Source: Vibrio owensii CAIM 1854 = LMG 25443 (GTDB lineage Bacteria; Pseudomonadota; Gammaproteobacteria; Enterobacterales; Vibrionaceae). From it: a DNA stretch of 64,000 nucleotides. Location of the stretch: NCBI RefSeq assembly GCF_000817815.1, contig NZ_JPRD01000049.1, positions 62,001-126,000 on the forward strand, read 5' to 3'. A model generated the notes under the pieces. The model did not search any database, had not been told where the DNA came from, and saw only the letters and a program-made list of their open reading frames with translations. Positions 24,799 to 33,077 of this stretch are shown piece after piece. The translations under genes were made by a program, and so were the position numbers. How positions within the stretch are numbered: the stretch's first letter is position 1; every line of letters begins with the position of its first letter.

Positions 24799-26028
24799 AT
24801 GCTTGTGAAACTGGCTTGGCGAAACCTCTGGCGACAAAAGCGCAGGACACTACTGACGGCGTCTGCGTTGGCATTGGTGTTGTTTCTTTCGCTTATTACG
24901 CGAGCGTTTCAAGAAGGCAGTTACACGTCCAATATCAAAAATGCCGCTAAGTTTTATACGGGTCTGATTCAACTGCAAAACCCCGAGTTTGGTGACTCTT
25001 CCAGCATTGATGATGTTTTGCCGCAAACCAACACCTTCATTTCGGCGGTGAAAAACAATCCCAATATTGATGTTGTATTACCTCGGGTGGAATCTTTTGC
25101 TTTAGCCGCAAAAGACGAACGCTCAAAAGGCGTGATGGTATTAGGCGTTGAGCCTGAAGCTGAAAATCAGTACTCCAATATCAGCGACAAATTGATTGAG
25201 GGAAGCTACATCCAATCAGGGCAAAAATCAGTGCTAGTTGGTGGTGGTTTAGCCAATTATTTGCAACTCAAGGTTGGCGATGAATTGGTGCTTTACGGTG
25301 CCGGGTATCGAGGACAGACCGCGGCAGGTTTGTATCAAATCTCGGGCATTCTTCATTTTCCTGTGCAGCAGCTTGATTCTCAGTTGGTGTACATGCCGCT
25401 CGATACTGCGCAAAACCTGTATTCATTGAATGACCAAGTCACCGCATGGGTTTTAAATACGGAGAGTTTAAGAGCCTTACCTAATACCGTTGAACAGCTT
25501 AAAGCCGAGTATGGCAAAAATGTCGCCGTGAAAGATTGGAAGGAGCTGTCGCCAGAGATGGCACAACAAATCGCCTTGGATAAAGCGGGCGGTATTTTCT
25601 TGATTTACATTCTCTACGGTATTGTTGGTTTTGGCTTGTTCGCGACAATCTTGATGACGACATTGGAACGCCAGCGCGAGTTCGCCGTCATGCTGGCAAC
25701 CGGAATGCTGCGCTCCAAGCTCGTCCTTCTGCTCACGATAGAGTCTCTGTTTATGTCCGTTATTGGCATCATTATTGGGCTTATCGTGAGTGCTCCTGTG
25801 TTGGGGTATTTCTACTTTAATCCAATCGAAATTACCGGCGATGCTGCCAAGCTCATGCGGGAAAGTGGTTTTGAACCTATTGTGCCCGTTTCGCTCGATC
25901 CACACTTAATGCTCAATCAAATCGCCGTCGTGCTGTTGATTCTTTTGTTGTGTTTGCTTTATCCAATGGTTCGCATGCTTCGAATGCCCATTGCGGCAGG
26001 GTTAAAAGGAGGTACTCATGCTGGTTAA
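24799..26028 (+). CDS. FtsX/LolC-type ABC transporter permease, first of pair
   Basis: A 409-aa inner-membrane permease of the MacB/LolC/FtsX superfamily. There is one N-terminal helix (~20-40, after LAWRNLWRQKRRTLL), a large periplasmic MacB-type domain (~45-265), then three helices in the C-terminal third, the first beginning IFLIYILYGIVGFGLF with the coupling segment LERQREFAVMLATGM. The ATG at 24799 follows GGAAGGAAGC and is used instead of an earlier in-frame start. It overlaps the second permease by 11 bp. The two permeases start with the same MLVKLAWRNLWR motif, so they arose by duplication and probably form a heterodimer driven by the ATPase downstream. Confidence 0.9.
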   Translation: MLVKLAWRNLWRQKRRTLLTASALALVLFLSLITRAFQEGSYTSNIKNAAKFYTGLIQLQNPEFGDSSSIDDVLPQTNTFISAVKNNPNIDVVLPRVESFALAAKDERSKGVMVLGVEPEAENQYSNISDKLIEGSYIQSGQKSVLVGGGLANYLQLKVGDELVLYGAGYRGQTAAGLYQISGILHFPVQQLDSQLVYMPLDTAQNLYSLNDQVTAWVLNTESLRALPNTVEQLKAEYGKNVAVKDWKELSPEMAQQIALDKAGGIFLIYILYGIVGFGLFATILMTTLERQREFAVMLATGMLRSKLVLLLTIESLFMSVIGIIIGLIVSAPVLGYFYFNPIEITGDAAKLMRESGFEPIVPVSLDPHLMLNQIAVVLLILLLCLLYPMVRMLRMPIAAGLKGGTHAG

Positions 26029-27253
26029 GTTGGCGTGGCGTAACTTGTGGCGCAACAAGTTGAGAACCTCAATCATGCTCGGAGCCATGGTATTTGGCTT
26101 GATGGGCGTGGTTGCCATGATGGGATTCATGAATGGCTTGGTCGATAGCATGATTAAGAACGCCATCTCTTGGCAAACCAGTCATTTGCAGAGCCAGCAA
26201 AAGTCCTACTTAGTCAATCCAGAGCTAAAAGATGTGATTCCCGATGCGGATAAGATAAGCATAGTACTGGCGGATAACCGAGAAGTGAAAGCCATTTCTG
26301 AGCGATTTCTAGCAGATGGCATGATAGCGTCGGCGCGCAGCACTCGTGGTATTCGCATCAATGGCGTGAATATCGATCAAGAGCAAAATATCACGCCACT
26401 CTCACAACACATTGTCGACGGAGAATGGCTGAGCGAAGAAGGCAGAAATCCGATTTTAGTATCGAGCAAGATAGCAGAGCGATTAAAGCTACGTGTCGGA
26501 TCCAAAGTGGTACTCACTCTGTCTGATGTGAACGGGGAGGTTGCAGGGGCGGCATTTCGTGTTCGAGGTATATTTAAAACACCATCGACAAGATTTGATG
26601 ACGGGAATGTTTACGTCCGAAAAGCGGATCTTGAAAAGGTAGCGGGGCTGAGTGGCACGCACGAAATTGCGATACTCCTTACTTCTAATAACGATGCTGA
26701 GCTCAAGCAGTTACTGGCGTTCACTCACTCTATTTTGCCGGCGGAAAGTAAAGACTTGCTCAGTGTGAGACCTTGGCAGGAGATCCAACCTTTGCTCTCT
26801 ACCCTGATGAGCACGATGGATATTTCTAACCAAGTGATGCTGGTGGTTTTTGTGCTGGCGATGACTCTTGGCATCGTCAATATCATGTTGATGTCGGTGT
26901 TTGAACGCACACGAGAGTTCGGTGTGTTAATGGCTGTCGGCATGCAAAAACACAAGATACGCTTGTTGATTGTTTTTGAAACCTTGTTCCTCGGATTAAG
27001 CGGTTGTGCGCTTGGATTACTCGGGAGTGTAATTATGCTCAAGGTGCTGAGTATTACCGGATTGTCGCTGGCTGGTATGGCTGAAGGGCTAGGGGCTTAT
27101 GGCGTGGATACCTTGCTTTATCCACGGGTATCAATAGCGGAATATCAAATGATCATTGTCGCGATTTTTGTTGCCAGCTTTATCGCAGCCCTGTATCCCG
27201 CACGACAAATTTTGAAGCATCGACCTGTGGATGCCATGGCGGAGAAAAGCTAA
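26018..27253 (+). CDS. FtsX/LolE-type ABC transporter permease, second of pair
   Basis: A 411-aa paralogue of the preceding permease with the same layout: N-terminal helix, MacB-type periplasmic domain, three C-terminal helices with FERTREFGVLMAVGMQKHKI as coupling region. An excellent ribosome-binding site (AAAGGAGGTACTC) lies within the end of the previous gene. Its stop overlaps the ATPase start (TAATG). It is likely the LolE-like half of a LolCDE-type complex. Whether it moves lipoproteins or another hydrophobic cargo is unknown; the housekeeping LolCDE is expected elsewhere in the genome. Confidence 0.9.
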   Translation: MLVKLAWRNLWRNKLRTSIMLGAMVFGLMGVVAMMGFMNGLVDSMIKNAISWQTSHLQSQQKSYLVNPELKDVIPDADKISIVLADNREVKAISERFLADGMIASARSTRGIRINGVNIDQEQNITPLSQHIVDGEWLSEEGRNPILVSSKIAERLKLRVGSKVVLTLSDVNGEVAGAAFRVRGIFKTPSTRFDDGNVYVRKADLEKVAGLSGTHEIAILLTSNNDAELKQLLAFTHSILPAESKDLLSVRPWQEIQPLLSTLMSTMDISNQVMLVVFVLAMTLGIVNIMLMSVFERTREFGVLMAVGMQKHKIRLLIVFETLFLGLSGCALGLLGSVIMLKVLSITGLSLAGMAEGLGAYGVDTLLYPRVSIAEYQMIIVAIFVASFIAALYPARQILKHRPVDAMAEKS

Positions 27254-27966
27254 TGACCATCAAACTACAAAACCTAACTAAGATTTACAACGCCGATGGT
27301 GATTACCCTGTGCACGCAGTGCAGTCGGTAGACTTGGAGATTAAGCAGGGTGAATTTGTTGCGATCATGGGACCATCTGGTTCGGGAAAAACGACGTTGC
27401 TGAACATGATTGGCGGTATTGATGCCCCAAGCTCTGGCAAGGTGGAAATCGATGGTTGCATGATTTCATCGATGTCAGAAAAAGAGCTGATTGCCTATCG
27501 TCGCGATAATATAGGCTTCATCTTCCAAGACTACAGTTTGTTACCTGTGTTAACCGCGCTTGAGAATGTGGAATTCGTCATGCAGCTGCAAGGTAAAACC
27601 GAGCGAGAGTGTCGTGAACGTGCGACGTCCTTACTTGAACAAGTGGGATTGGCGGAACAGATGAATAAGGTGCCAGGTAAGATGTCCGGTGGGCAACAGC
27701 AGCGTGTTGCGGTTGCTCGTGCTTTAGCGCCAAAGCCTCGTTTTGTCATGGCGGACGAACCTACTGCCAATCTAGACGCCAAAAGCACCGCGGAGTTGCT
27801 CGACATTATGGAGCAACTTAGCGAACAAGAGGGGACGACGTTTATCTTCTCGACCCATGACCCGCGGGTGATAAAACGTGCTCACCGAATTATCGTGTTT
27901 GAAGACGGTCGTTTGGCGCGTGATTTCAGCAATATTGATAATCGCGCAGAGAGGTCGCATGCATAG
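27253..27966 (+). CDS. ABC transporter ATP-binding protein, LolD/MacB type
   Basis: A 237-aa ATPase with all motifs intact: Walker A GPSGSGKTTL, Q-loop FIFQDYSLLP, signature MSGGQQQRVAVARAL, Walker B FVMADEPTANLD, and H-loop FSTHDPR. It resembles the mechanotransmission class (LolD, MacB, FtsE) that drives extraction or periplasmic motion, not transport through the membrane. It is translationally coupled to the permease before it and to the outer-membrane protein after it. Confidence 0.94.
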   Translation: MTIKLQNLTKIYNADGDYPVHAVQSVDLEIKQGEFVAIMGPSGSGKTTLLNMIGGIDAPSSGKVEIDGCMISSMSEKELIAYRRDNIGFIFQDYSLLPVLTALENVEFVMQLQGKTERECRERATSLLEQVGLAEQMNKVPGKMSGGQQQRVAVARALAPKPRFVMADEPTANLDAKSTAELLDIMEQLSEQEGTTFIFSTHDPRVIKRAHRIIVFEDGRLARDFSNIDNRAERSHA

Positions 27967-29218
27967 AGCTGTTTCCCATTTGTCTGCGACTTGCACTAAA
28001 GCTATCCGATTGAATACTTACTTGCCCAGAACAAAAGTATATGCAGTGTTTACTAAGGCGTTAAGTCTTTCATTGCTTAGTCTTCAGGCTGGTTCTGCCT
28101 TATCTGCTGTTCCCGGATTAGAGCCTCAAAAGTCATGGGATTTGGATGGTTACATCAAATACATGGCAACCTACAGTGTTCCTGATGGCACTGATAATAC
28201 GTTCGATAACCTGATACACAATCGACTTAACTTTGAATACCGTTTTTCCTCTAGCTGGCGTGTAAATGTTGGGCTACGAAATCGAGCTCTTTGGGGCGAT
28301 TCTACCGACTTTCCTGGCTATGCCGATTTGGTCGCGTTGGACTCTGGTTACATGGATTTAAGCAAAAACTGGCATGAAGATGATGTGGTCATTAACAGTC
28401 AGCTTGATCGTCTATATCTCACTTGGCAGCAAGATGACTGGGGAGCGCAACTAGGGCGCTTTCGTATCAATTGGTCGATGAATACGATATGGAATCCAAA
28501 CGATATCTACAATGCGTATTCGATTTACGATTTTGACTATGAAGAGCGAGCAGGCACGGATGCGGTCATGCTGAGCAGAAAATTAGGTTTTGCCGATGGG
28601 GTTGATTTGGTGTTTTCACCAGCTCGTCAGTCAGGACAAGACAGTGCCTCACTGCGTTATTTCGCCAATCAATCGGGATGGGATTATCAGTTTATTGCAG
28701 GACGAGCTCGGATGGATTACGTACTCGGCGCTGGTTTTGCAACGGATGTGTTTGATGCGGGTTTTCGTGGAGAGCTCACGTGGTTTGATCCCATTGATCC
28801 AGAATTTGAGGGTGAACCGACCAAAAAGACCACGGTTGCCAGTATTGAATCGGATTACAGCTTTGGCGGCAAGCGCAGCTGGATGGGGCGTGCTGCGTGG
28901 TTATTTATCTCTGAACCGCAAGATGCATCGAGCGCATTGGCGTATTTGAATCTTCCTCTCGATGCAAAAACGTTGAGCTTTACACGAAACACATGGTACG
29001 CCGATGTGAGCTTTGACTTAACGCCTCTAAACCGCGTCACGCTCTCAACCAGTTACTACGACGATCATTCCTATTTCCTTGGGATATCAAGTAACTACTC
29101 TCTCGCTAATGACTGGCAGTTGCTCACGGTAATCCAGAGCTTTAACGGTAGCAGTGGCAGTTTGTTTGGCGAAGTACCTGCGACTTTGTTGTTTGCTAAT
29201 ATTAAATACAGTTTTTAA
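27959..29218 (+). CDS. Outer-membrane beta-barrel protein of the Lol-like operon
   Basis: A 419-aa protein. A signal peptide is seen at about residues 27-50 (VYAVFTKALSLSLLSLQAGS, cleavage near LSA), preceded by an unusually long N-region, so the true start may be a later non-ATG codon. The mature part has alternating strands with aromatic ends and terminates in FANIKYSF, the C-terminal Phe typical of beta-barrels. The barrel has regions such as QLGRFRINWSMNTIWNPNDI that resemble DUF1302-like porins. It overlaps the ATPase gene by 8 bp, so it belongs to the operon and is the likely outer-membrane receiver or exit for the cargo. Confidence 0.75.
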   Translation: MHRAVSHLSATCTKAIRLNTYLPRTKVYAVFTKALSLSLLSLQAGSALSAVPGLEPQKSWDLDGYIKYMATYSVPDGTDNTFDNLIHNRLNFEYRFSSSWRVNVGLRNRALWGDSTDFPGYADLVALDSGYMDLSKNWHEDDVVINSQLDRLYLTWQQDDWGAQLGRFRINWSMNTIWNPNDIYNAYSIYDFDYEERAGTDAVMLSRKLGFADGVDLVFSPARQSGQDSASLRYFANQSGWDYQFIAGRARMDYVLGAGFATDVFDAGFRGELTWFDPIDPEFEGEPTKKTTVASIESDYSFGGKRSWMGRAAWLFISEPQDASSALAYLNLPLDAKTLSFTRNTWYADVSFDLTPLNRVTLSTSYYDDHSYFLGISSNYSLANDWQLLTVIQSFNGSSGSLFGEVPATLLFANIKYSF

Positions 29219-29508
29219 ACGTATGTTTTAAAAGTGAATTTATTTAACTGTTAGTAAGTGAAACTCTTCTATCAACTCTGATGTAAATACGATACTGAAT
29301 GTTGATCCATAAATACCAACCCGCTCACGCTTTGACAGTTGAGTGCAGGGTTGATATGAAATTAAATGCAATTTCTTGGTAAAGCTAAAAAGCCTTGTCT
29401 ACACTCAACGTAAAACGAATGTTATTCGTTGGGTGGCATATTAATTGAGCCACGGAGAAAAGTAGCCAAAGAGCTACACCAGTAAAGTTGGCTGATAAGG
29501 ACGGGGAA

Positions 29509-30399
29509 ATGAACAACGAGTGTTTTGCTAGGTCCCGAGGTGTCACGGATGAGATGCCAATGAAAGAAACGTTTTCTGCAGGTAAAGATCCTTATGCACA
29601 TTACCTAAAAGACATCGTGGGGCTTGATTTACTCTCTCGAGAAGATGAACTGCATTATGCCAAACTCAATCGAGCGGGGGACAAAGAAGCGCGCGAGGTG
29701 ATGATCGAATCTAATTTGCGCTTAGTGGTGAAGATTGCCAAAAGCTACTTAAAGCGTACTGGCAACAACTTCACGCTGCTTGATTTGATTGAAGAGGGCA
29801 ACATCGGCTTGATCAAAGCCATCGACAAGTATGATCCTGAGCCGGGTTATCGTTTTTCAACTTACGCAGTGTGGTGGATTCGCGAAAACATTGAAGCGGC
29901 ATTAATGAACAACGGTCGCACGGTGCGTTTGCCTGCTCACGTTTGTAAAGAGATAAATAGCCTTGCGTCGAAAAAGCATGATGCGAGCAAAACCATGAGC
30001 AAAGACATTTCGATTTCAGAGTTGTCCCATTGTTCAGGTGTAAAGGTAGAGCGTGTTGATGAGTTAGTCGCGTTGAGTGGCTTTATCGATGTTTCAACAA
30101 CTGTTGACCTTAATCATGCGCCATTTGTGCTCGAACAGTGCGAAAGCGAATACACAACAGATCCACAGCAAGATTGCGAAGACCATTGCTTTACTCAAGC
30201 ACTGGAACATGTTGTGAACACATTGCCTGTGAAGTTACAGCAAGTGCTGATTCATCGCTTTGGCTTGTTTGAACATAACGTGAAAACATTAGCTGAAGTC
30301 GGGGACTTACTGAATGTCTCTAATGAACGCGTGAGACAAATGCAGAAAGAGGCGGTAGAGCGAATACAAAAACGTCTTCAGTTTGATGGATGGGTTTGA
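29509..30399 (+). CDS. RNA polymerase sigma factor, RpoS/RpoQ-like
   Basis: A 296-aa sigma-70-family factor of the RpoS type. Region 1.2 is DPYAHYLKDIVGLDLLSRED, region 2 is NLRLVVKIAKSYLKRTG then LLDLIEEGNIGLIKAIDKYD and RFSTYAVWWIRENIEAAL, region 3 begins RTVRLPAHVCKEI, and region 4 ends LAEVGDLLNVSNERVRQMQK. The ATG at 29509 has ACGGGGA in front and is preferred over the TTG at 29488. Vibrios have a true rpoS elsewhere (usually next to nlpD), which is not the context here, so this is probably a paralogue such as RpoQ or the RpoX described in V. alginolyticus. Being next to the adhesin locus, it may control it; that is inference. Confidence 0.85.
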   Translation: MNNECFARSRGVTDEMPMKETFSAGKDPYAHYLKDIVGLDLLSREDELHYAKLNRAGDKEAREVMIESNLRLVVKIAKSYLKRTGNNFTLLDLIEEGNIGLIKAIDKYDPEPGYRFSTYAVWWIRENIEAALMNNGRTVRLPAHVCKEINSLASKKHDASKTMSKDISISELSHCSGVKVERVDELVALSGFIDVSTTVDLNHAPFVLEQCESEYTTDPQQDCEDHCFTQALEHVVNTLPVKLQQVLIHRFGLFEHNVKTLAEVGDLLNVSNERVRQMQKEAVERIQKRLQFDGWV

Positions 30400-30417
30400 T
30401 ACCGATAAATAGCTTCT

Positions 30418-30446
30418 AAAAAGCCAGCGTCATTGCTGGCTTTTTT
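30418..30446. terminator. Rho-independent terminator, bidirectional
   Basis: The stem AAAAGCCAGC / GCTGGCTTTT has a 6-nt loop and a T tract. It ends the sigma-factor gene and, on the other strand, the whole secretion gene block. Confidence 0.88.
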
Positions 30447-30461
30447 CTATCTGCGTGTTGC

Positions 30462-30830
30462 TCAGTTGGTCTTTGCTTGTTCTTCGGCAAAAAGCAGTAA
30501 CTCAAGTTGTGCTTTTGCGGAGGGTTCGAGTGTCCAGACACTCAACATGCGGTTAAGGGCAGCTCGATACACTGTGCTCTTGAGTAAGAAAGCCAGAGTG
30601 CTCGTGTAGTTGTTCACCACTTGAGTTTGTGTTGCCACTAACTCCGCTTTGTTTGCGATGTCGATTTGTTCGAGATTGAAATCAGGCAAAAATGCACACT
30701 CGTACCACACCTCGACAATCTCGCGGATTTCGAGTTCTTCTTCAGGCACATCAAAGTCCTGTAATGCGTGGTTTTCCGGTATCGCTGATAAATAAACCAC
30801 ATCCAATTTGTCAGCAACAAATGTATACAT
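30462..30830 (-). CDS. Small protein of unknown function, paralogue of 63077-63430
   Basis: A 122-aa soluble acidic protein with no signal and no recognised domain. It shares with the 117-aa protein on the far side of the giant gene a core DVPEEELEIREIVEVWY (DVPESELEMREILNNWF there) and a second block LAFLLKSTVYRAALNRMLSV (VGVLLRNKDYYFATKRILSL there), in the same order and spacing. It is the last gene of the minus-strand block, 108 bp after the ABC gene, and ends at a terminator. The paired location suggests a role tied to the locus, for example as a cytosolic chaperone or regulator of secretion. Function unknown. Confidence 0.75.
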   Translation of the reverse strand: MYTFVADKLDVVYLSAIPENHALQDFDVPEEELEIREIVEVWYECAFLPDFNLEQIDIANKAELVATQTQVVNNYTSTLAFLLKSTVYRAALNRMLSVWTLEPSAKAQLELLLFAEEQAKTN

Positions 30831-30938
30831 CTGAATCCTAAATACCTCTAAATCTCGGTCGAATCATCTCTCTGGTTTATATCTTTGTCAATTGTATCTG
30901 TCTGATTAAAGAGTTAATTGTGAATAAGCGCCACAGTA

Positions 30939-33077
30939 TTAACTCAAACTGTTTAAGTATTTGTCTGTTAAGCCAAAATATTTCAAGTTGCCGTCTGGCT
31001 CTAATACCAAGCTCATGTTCGAAGTGGCGATCAAACCCGGATCATTGGTAGAGAACACCACGGTTTTGTTTAGCAATTTATCGGTGAACAAGCGGTTGAA
31101 GTACTGAGCATTTTCTTGCTCAGCGCCATTAAATGGTTCATCAATGATGATCAGTGATTGTTCACAGCTTCCAAGCCCCAGCGCGAGGCGCAATTTCTGT
31201 TGAATACCGTTAGGTAAGTTCTTGCATTTATCTACGCTTAGCTGAGTGTTCAATCCTTCTGGCAACCACGCATCGAGTTCGAAAAAGCTCACCATCTCTT
31301 GCATCTTTTCTGTAGGGATGAGTCCATTATGCAAGATGAAGTTAGTCTCCAGAGAGCCTTCAAAAATATGCAAATTAAACGGGATGTAGTTAATCGAGGT
31401 TCGGTAGCGATAACTGTTGAACTGTTTGATGTTGTAGCCGTCTACCGACACTGCGCCTTGGTATCTATCCTCTAAACCCGCAAGAATGGAGATTAGCGTG
31501 GTTTTGCCGCAACCAGTCGGTCCACAAATCACCACTTTCGCCCCTGGGGCAATTTTAAACCCGAGATTGGTTAAACCTGTTGCCGCGCCAGTGTAGCGAT
31601 GGCTTACACCGCTGCCGACAATGCTGCCTTGGAACAGGCGAATAGGGGGGCTTTTCTCCAACGTTAGCTTGTCGTCATTCATAGCCATCAGGTTGTTGAT
31701 TTGCGCAGAGGATGCCTTAATGGATTGGAATTTGGAAATGGAGTTGTAGATACCCATAATTGGACCTAACGCCTTCCAGACTAAAATCACGGTTGCAAGC
31801 ATGGCTCCAGCGTCAGATGTGCCATCCATCACGCCGATAACCGCGGTCACGATACTTGCGGTACCGATCACCTGAATCAAACTGCCACCTGCGGCTTGAA
31901 CCTTGCTGTTGGTTACCGCAACGTTTTCTGCATCGTTGGTGCTTTGCATGTGTGAAGCGCTGAAGCGAGATTGAATAACGCGCAACAGTGGCAAACCTTG
32001 GATGGTTTTGATGCCGCGAAGAATCTCATTCCATTGGTAAGAAACCATGGCGTTGGCGCGAGAGCTCTTAGACGTGGCTTGTGAGTAGATGTAACGAGAA
32101 TAAACACAGAACACCAACATCAGAATCAAACCCGCCATGACGACCAGTGCAGCGGTTCCTGACATGATGGCAATCGCTACAATGAACACAATAACAAACG
32201 GCATGTCGAAGTAGCTCAAGGTTGACTCTGCCGTTACCAATCGGCGAAATGTGTCGATGTCTTTTAAACGCGCCAGCTGAGAAGACACGCCAGCGGTGGA
32301 TGTCATCGCATAAGGGAGCCATAACAGCTTGGATATAACCGCTTGAGAAATGTGCACTGCCAAATCCTTACCTGACGTGGCAATGATGTTGACCCGCATT
32401 TTCTTAAAAAAGTATTCCGAGAACCCAACAATCACAGCAAACAACGTGAGCCAATAGAGCGTGGCTTGCGAGCTAGACGTCAAGGCGAAGTTGTATACAC
32501 TCATGATAAAGAAGGGTTGGAGTGCGCCCAAGATACTGATGACAAAGCTGAGAATAATCAGGCTTTTGAGTTCATTGTTGTAGCGATAGAACGCGTATTT
32601 AATCCAGTTACTGCGGTCTTGAGATTCCGGTGGCGGTTCTCGGAACAAGCGCGAGTATTCGCTGATCGAAACTAACAAGCACGGCTTCTTGCAGAGCGGG
32701 TATTCAATGGTGTTGTTATTGGTGTAATCAAACAGGATCAGTTTGCCGTCTTTAGTGCCCAAGAAAATCGCAGTGAGGTTTTCTATCTCGATAAAGCAAG
32801 GATGAGGGTGTCCCTCGATGTGCTCCAACGTTTTTAATTTGGTGACGTCACAACGGTAACCAAGGCGTTCAATGGTGGCGATAAAACTGTCGCTGTCTTT
32901 TGGCTTAGGGATAAAAGCGTCACTGAGGATAGAAGGTGTGCCTTCCCATTCAAGCGCTATGAGGGTGTAAGCTAAACCACGAATCAAAGGTGACTGATTG
33001 TATCGCTCGTCATAACTGCGAGCCTCAAAGTCCAACAAGCGCTGAGGGACATTATTAAAATCAACCAAAATACTCAT
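30939..33077 (-). CDS. Type I secretion ABC transporter with C39-like domain; altered ATPase motifs
   Basis: A 712-aa LapB/HlyB-type exporter. Residues ~1-145 form a C39-like domain without the protease Cys, as in RTX-substrate exporters. Then comes a membrane domain (~165-450) and a nucleotide-binding domain (~480-710). Walker A is intact (GPTGCGKTT) and Walker B is intact (SLIIIDEPF), but the signature LSGGQ is LPNGIQ, the Q-loop Gln is missing (YIPFNLHIFEG) and the H-loop His is Asn (FSTNDPG). A GGAGGTGACC ribosome-binding site precedes the ATG, which overlaps the previous ABC gene by 4 bp. It probably pairs with that protein as a heterodimer, unusual for type I secretion. Cargo is presumably the divergent giant protein. 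Confidence 0.88.
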   Translation of the reverse strand: MSILVDFNNVPQRLLDFEARSYDERYNQSPLIRGLAYTLIALEWEGTPSILSDAFIPKPKDSDSFIATIERLGYRCDVTKLKTLEHIEGHPHPCFIEIENLTAIFLGTKDGKLILFDYTNNNTIEYPLCKKPCLLVSISEYSRLFREPPPESQDRSNWIKYAFYRYNNELKSLIILSFVISILGALQPFFIMSVYNFALTSSSQATLYWLTLFAVIVGFSEYFFKKMRVNIIATSGKDLAVHISQAVISKLLWLPYAMTSTAGVSSQLARLKDIDTFRRLVTAESTLSYFDMPFVIVFIVAIAIMSGTAALVVMAGLILMLVFCVYSRYIYSQATSKSSRANAMVSYQWNEILRGIKTIQGLPLLRVIQSRFSASHMQSTNDAENVAVTNSKVQAAGGSLIQVIGTASIVTAVIGVMDGTSDAGAMLATVILVWKALGPIMGIYNSISKFQSIKASSAQINNLMAMNDDKLTLEKSPPIRLFQGSIVGSGVSHRYTGAATGLTNLGFKIAPGAKVVICGPTGCGKTTLISILAGLEDRYQGAVSVDGYNIKQFNSYRYRTSINYIPFNLHIFEGSLETNFILHNGLIPTEKMQEMVSFFELDAWLPEGLNTQLSVDKCKNLPNGIQQKLRLALGLGSCEQSLIIIDEPFNGAEQENAQYFNRLFTDKLLNKTVVFSTNDPGLIATSNMSLVLEPDGNLKYFGLTDKYLNSLS

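Noticed and set aside
30939..33077. C39 peptidase activity of the first ABC protein domain
   Set aside because: The N-terminal domain lacks the Cys-His catalytic pair at the expected place, so it is a C39-like docking domain, not a protease.
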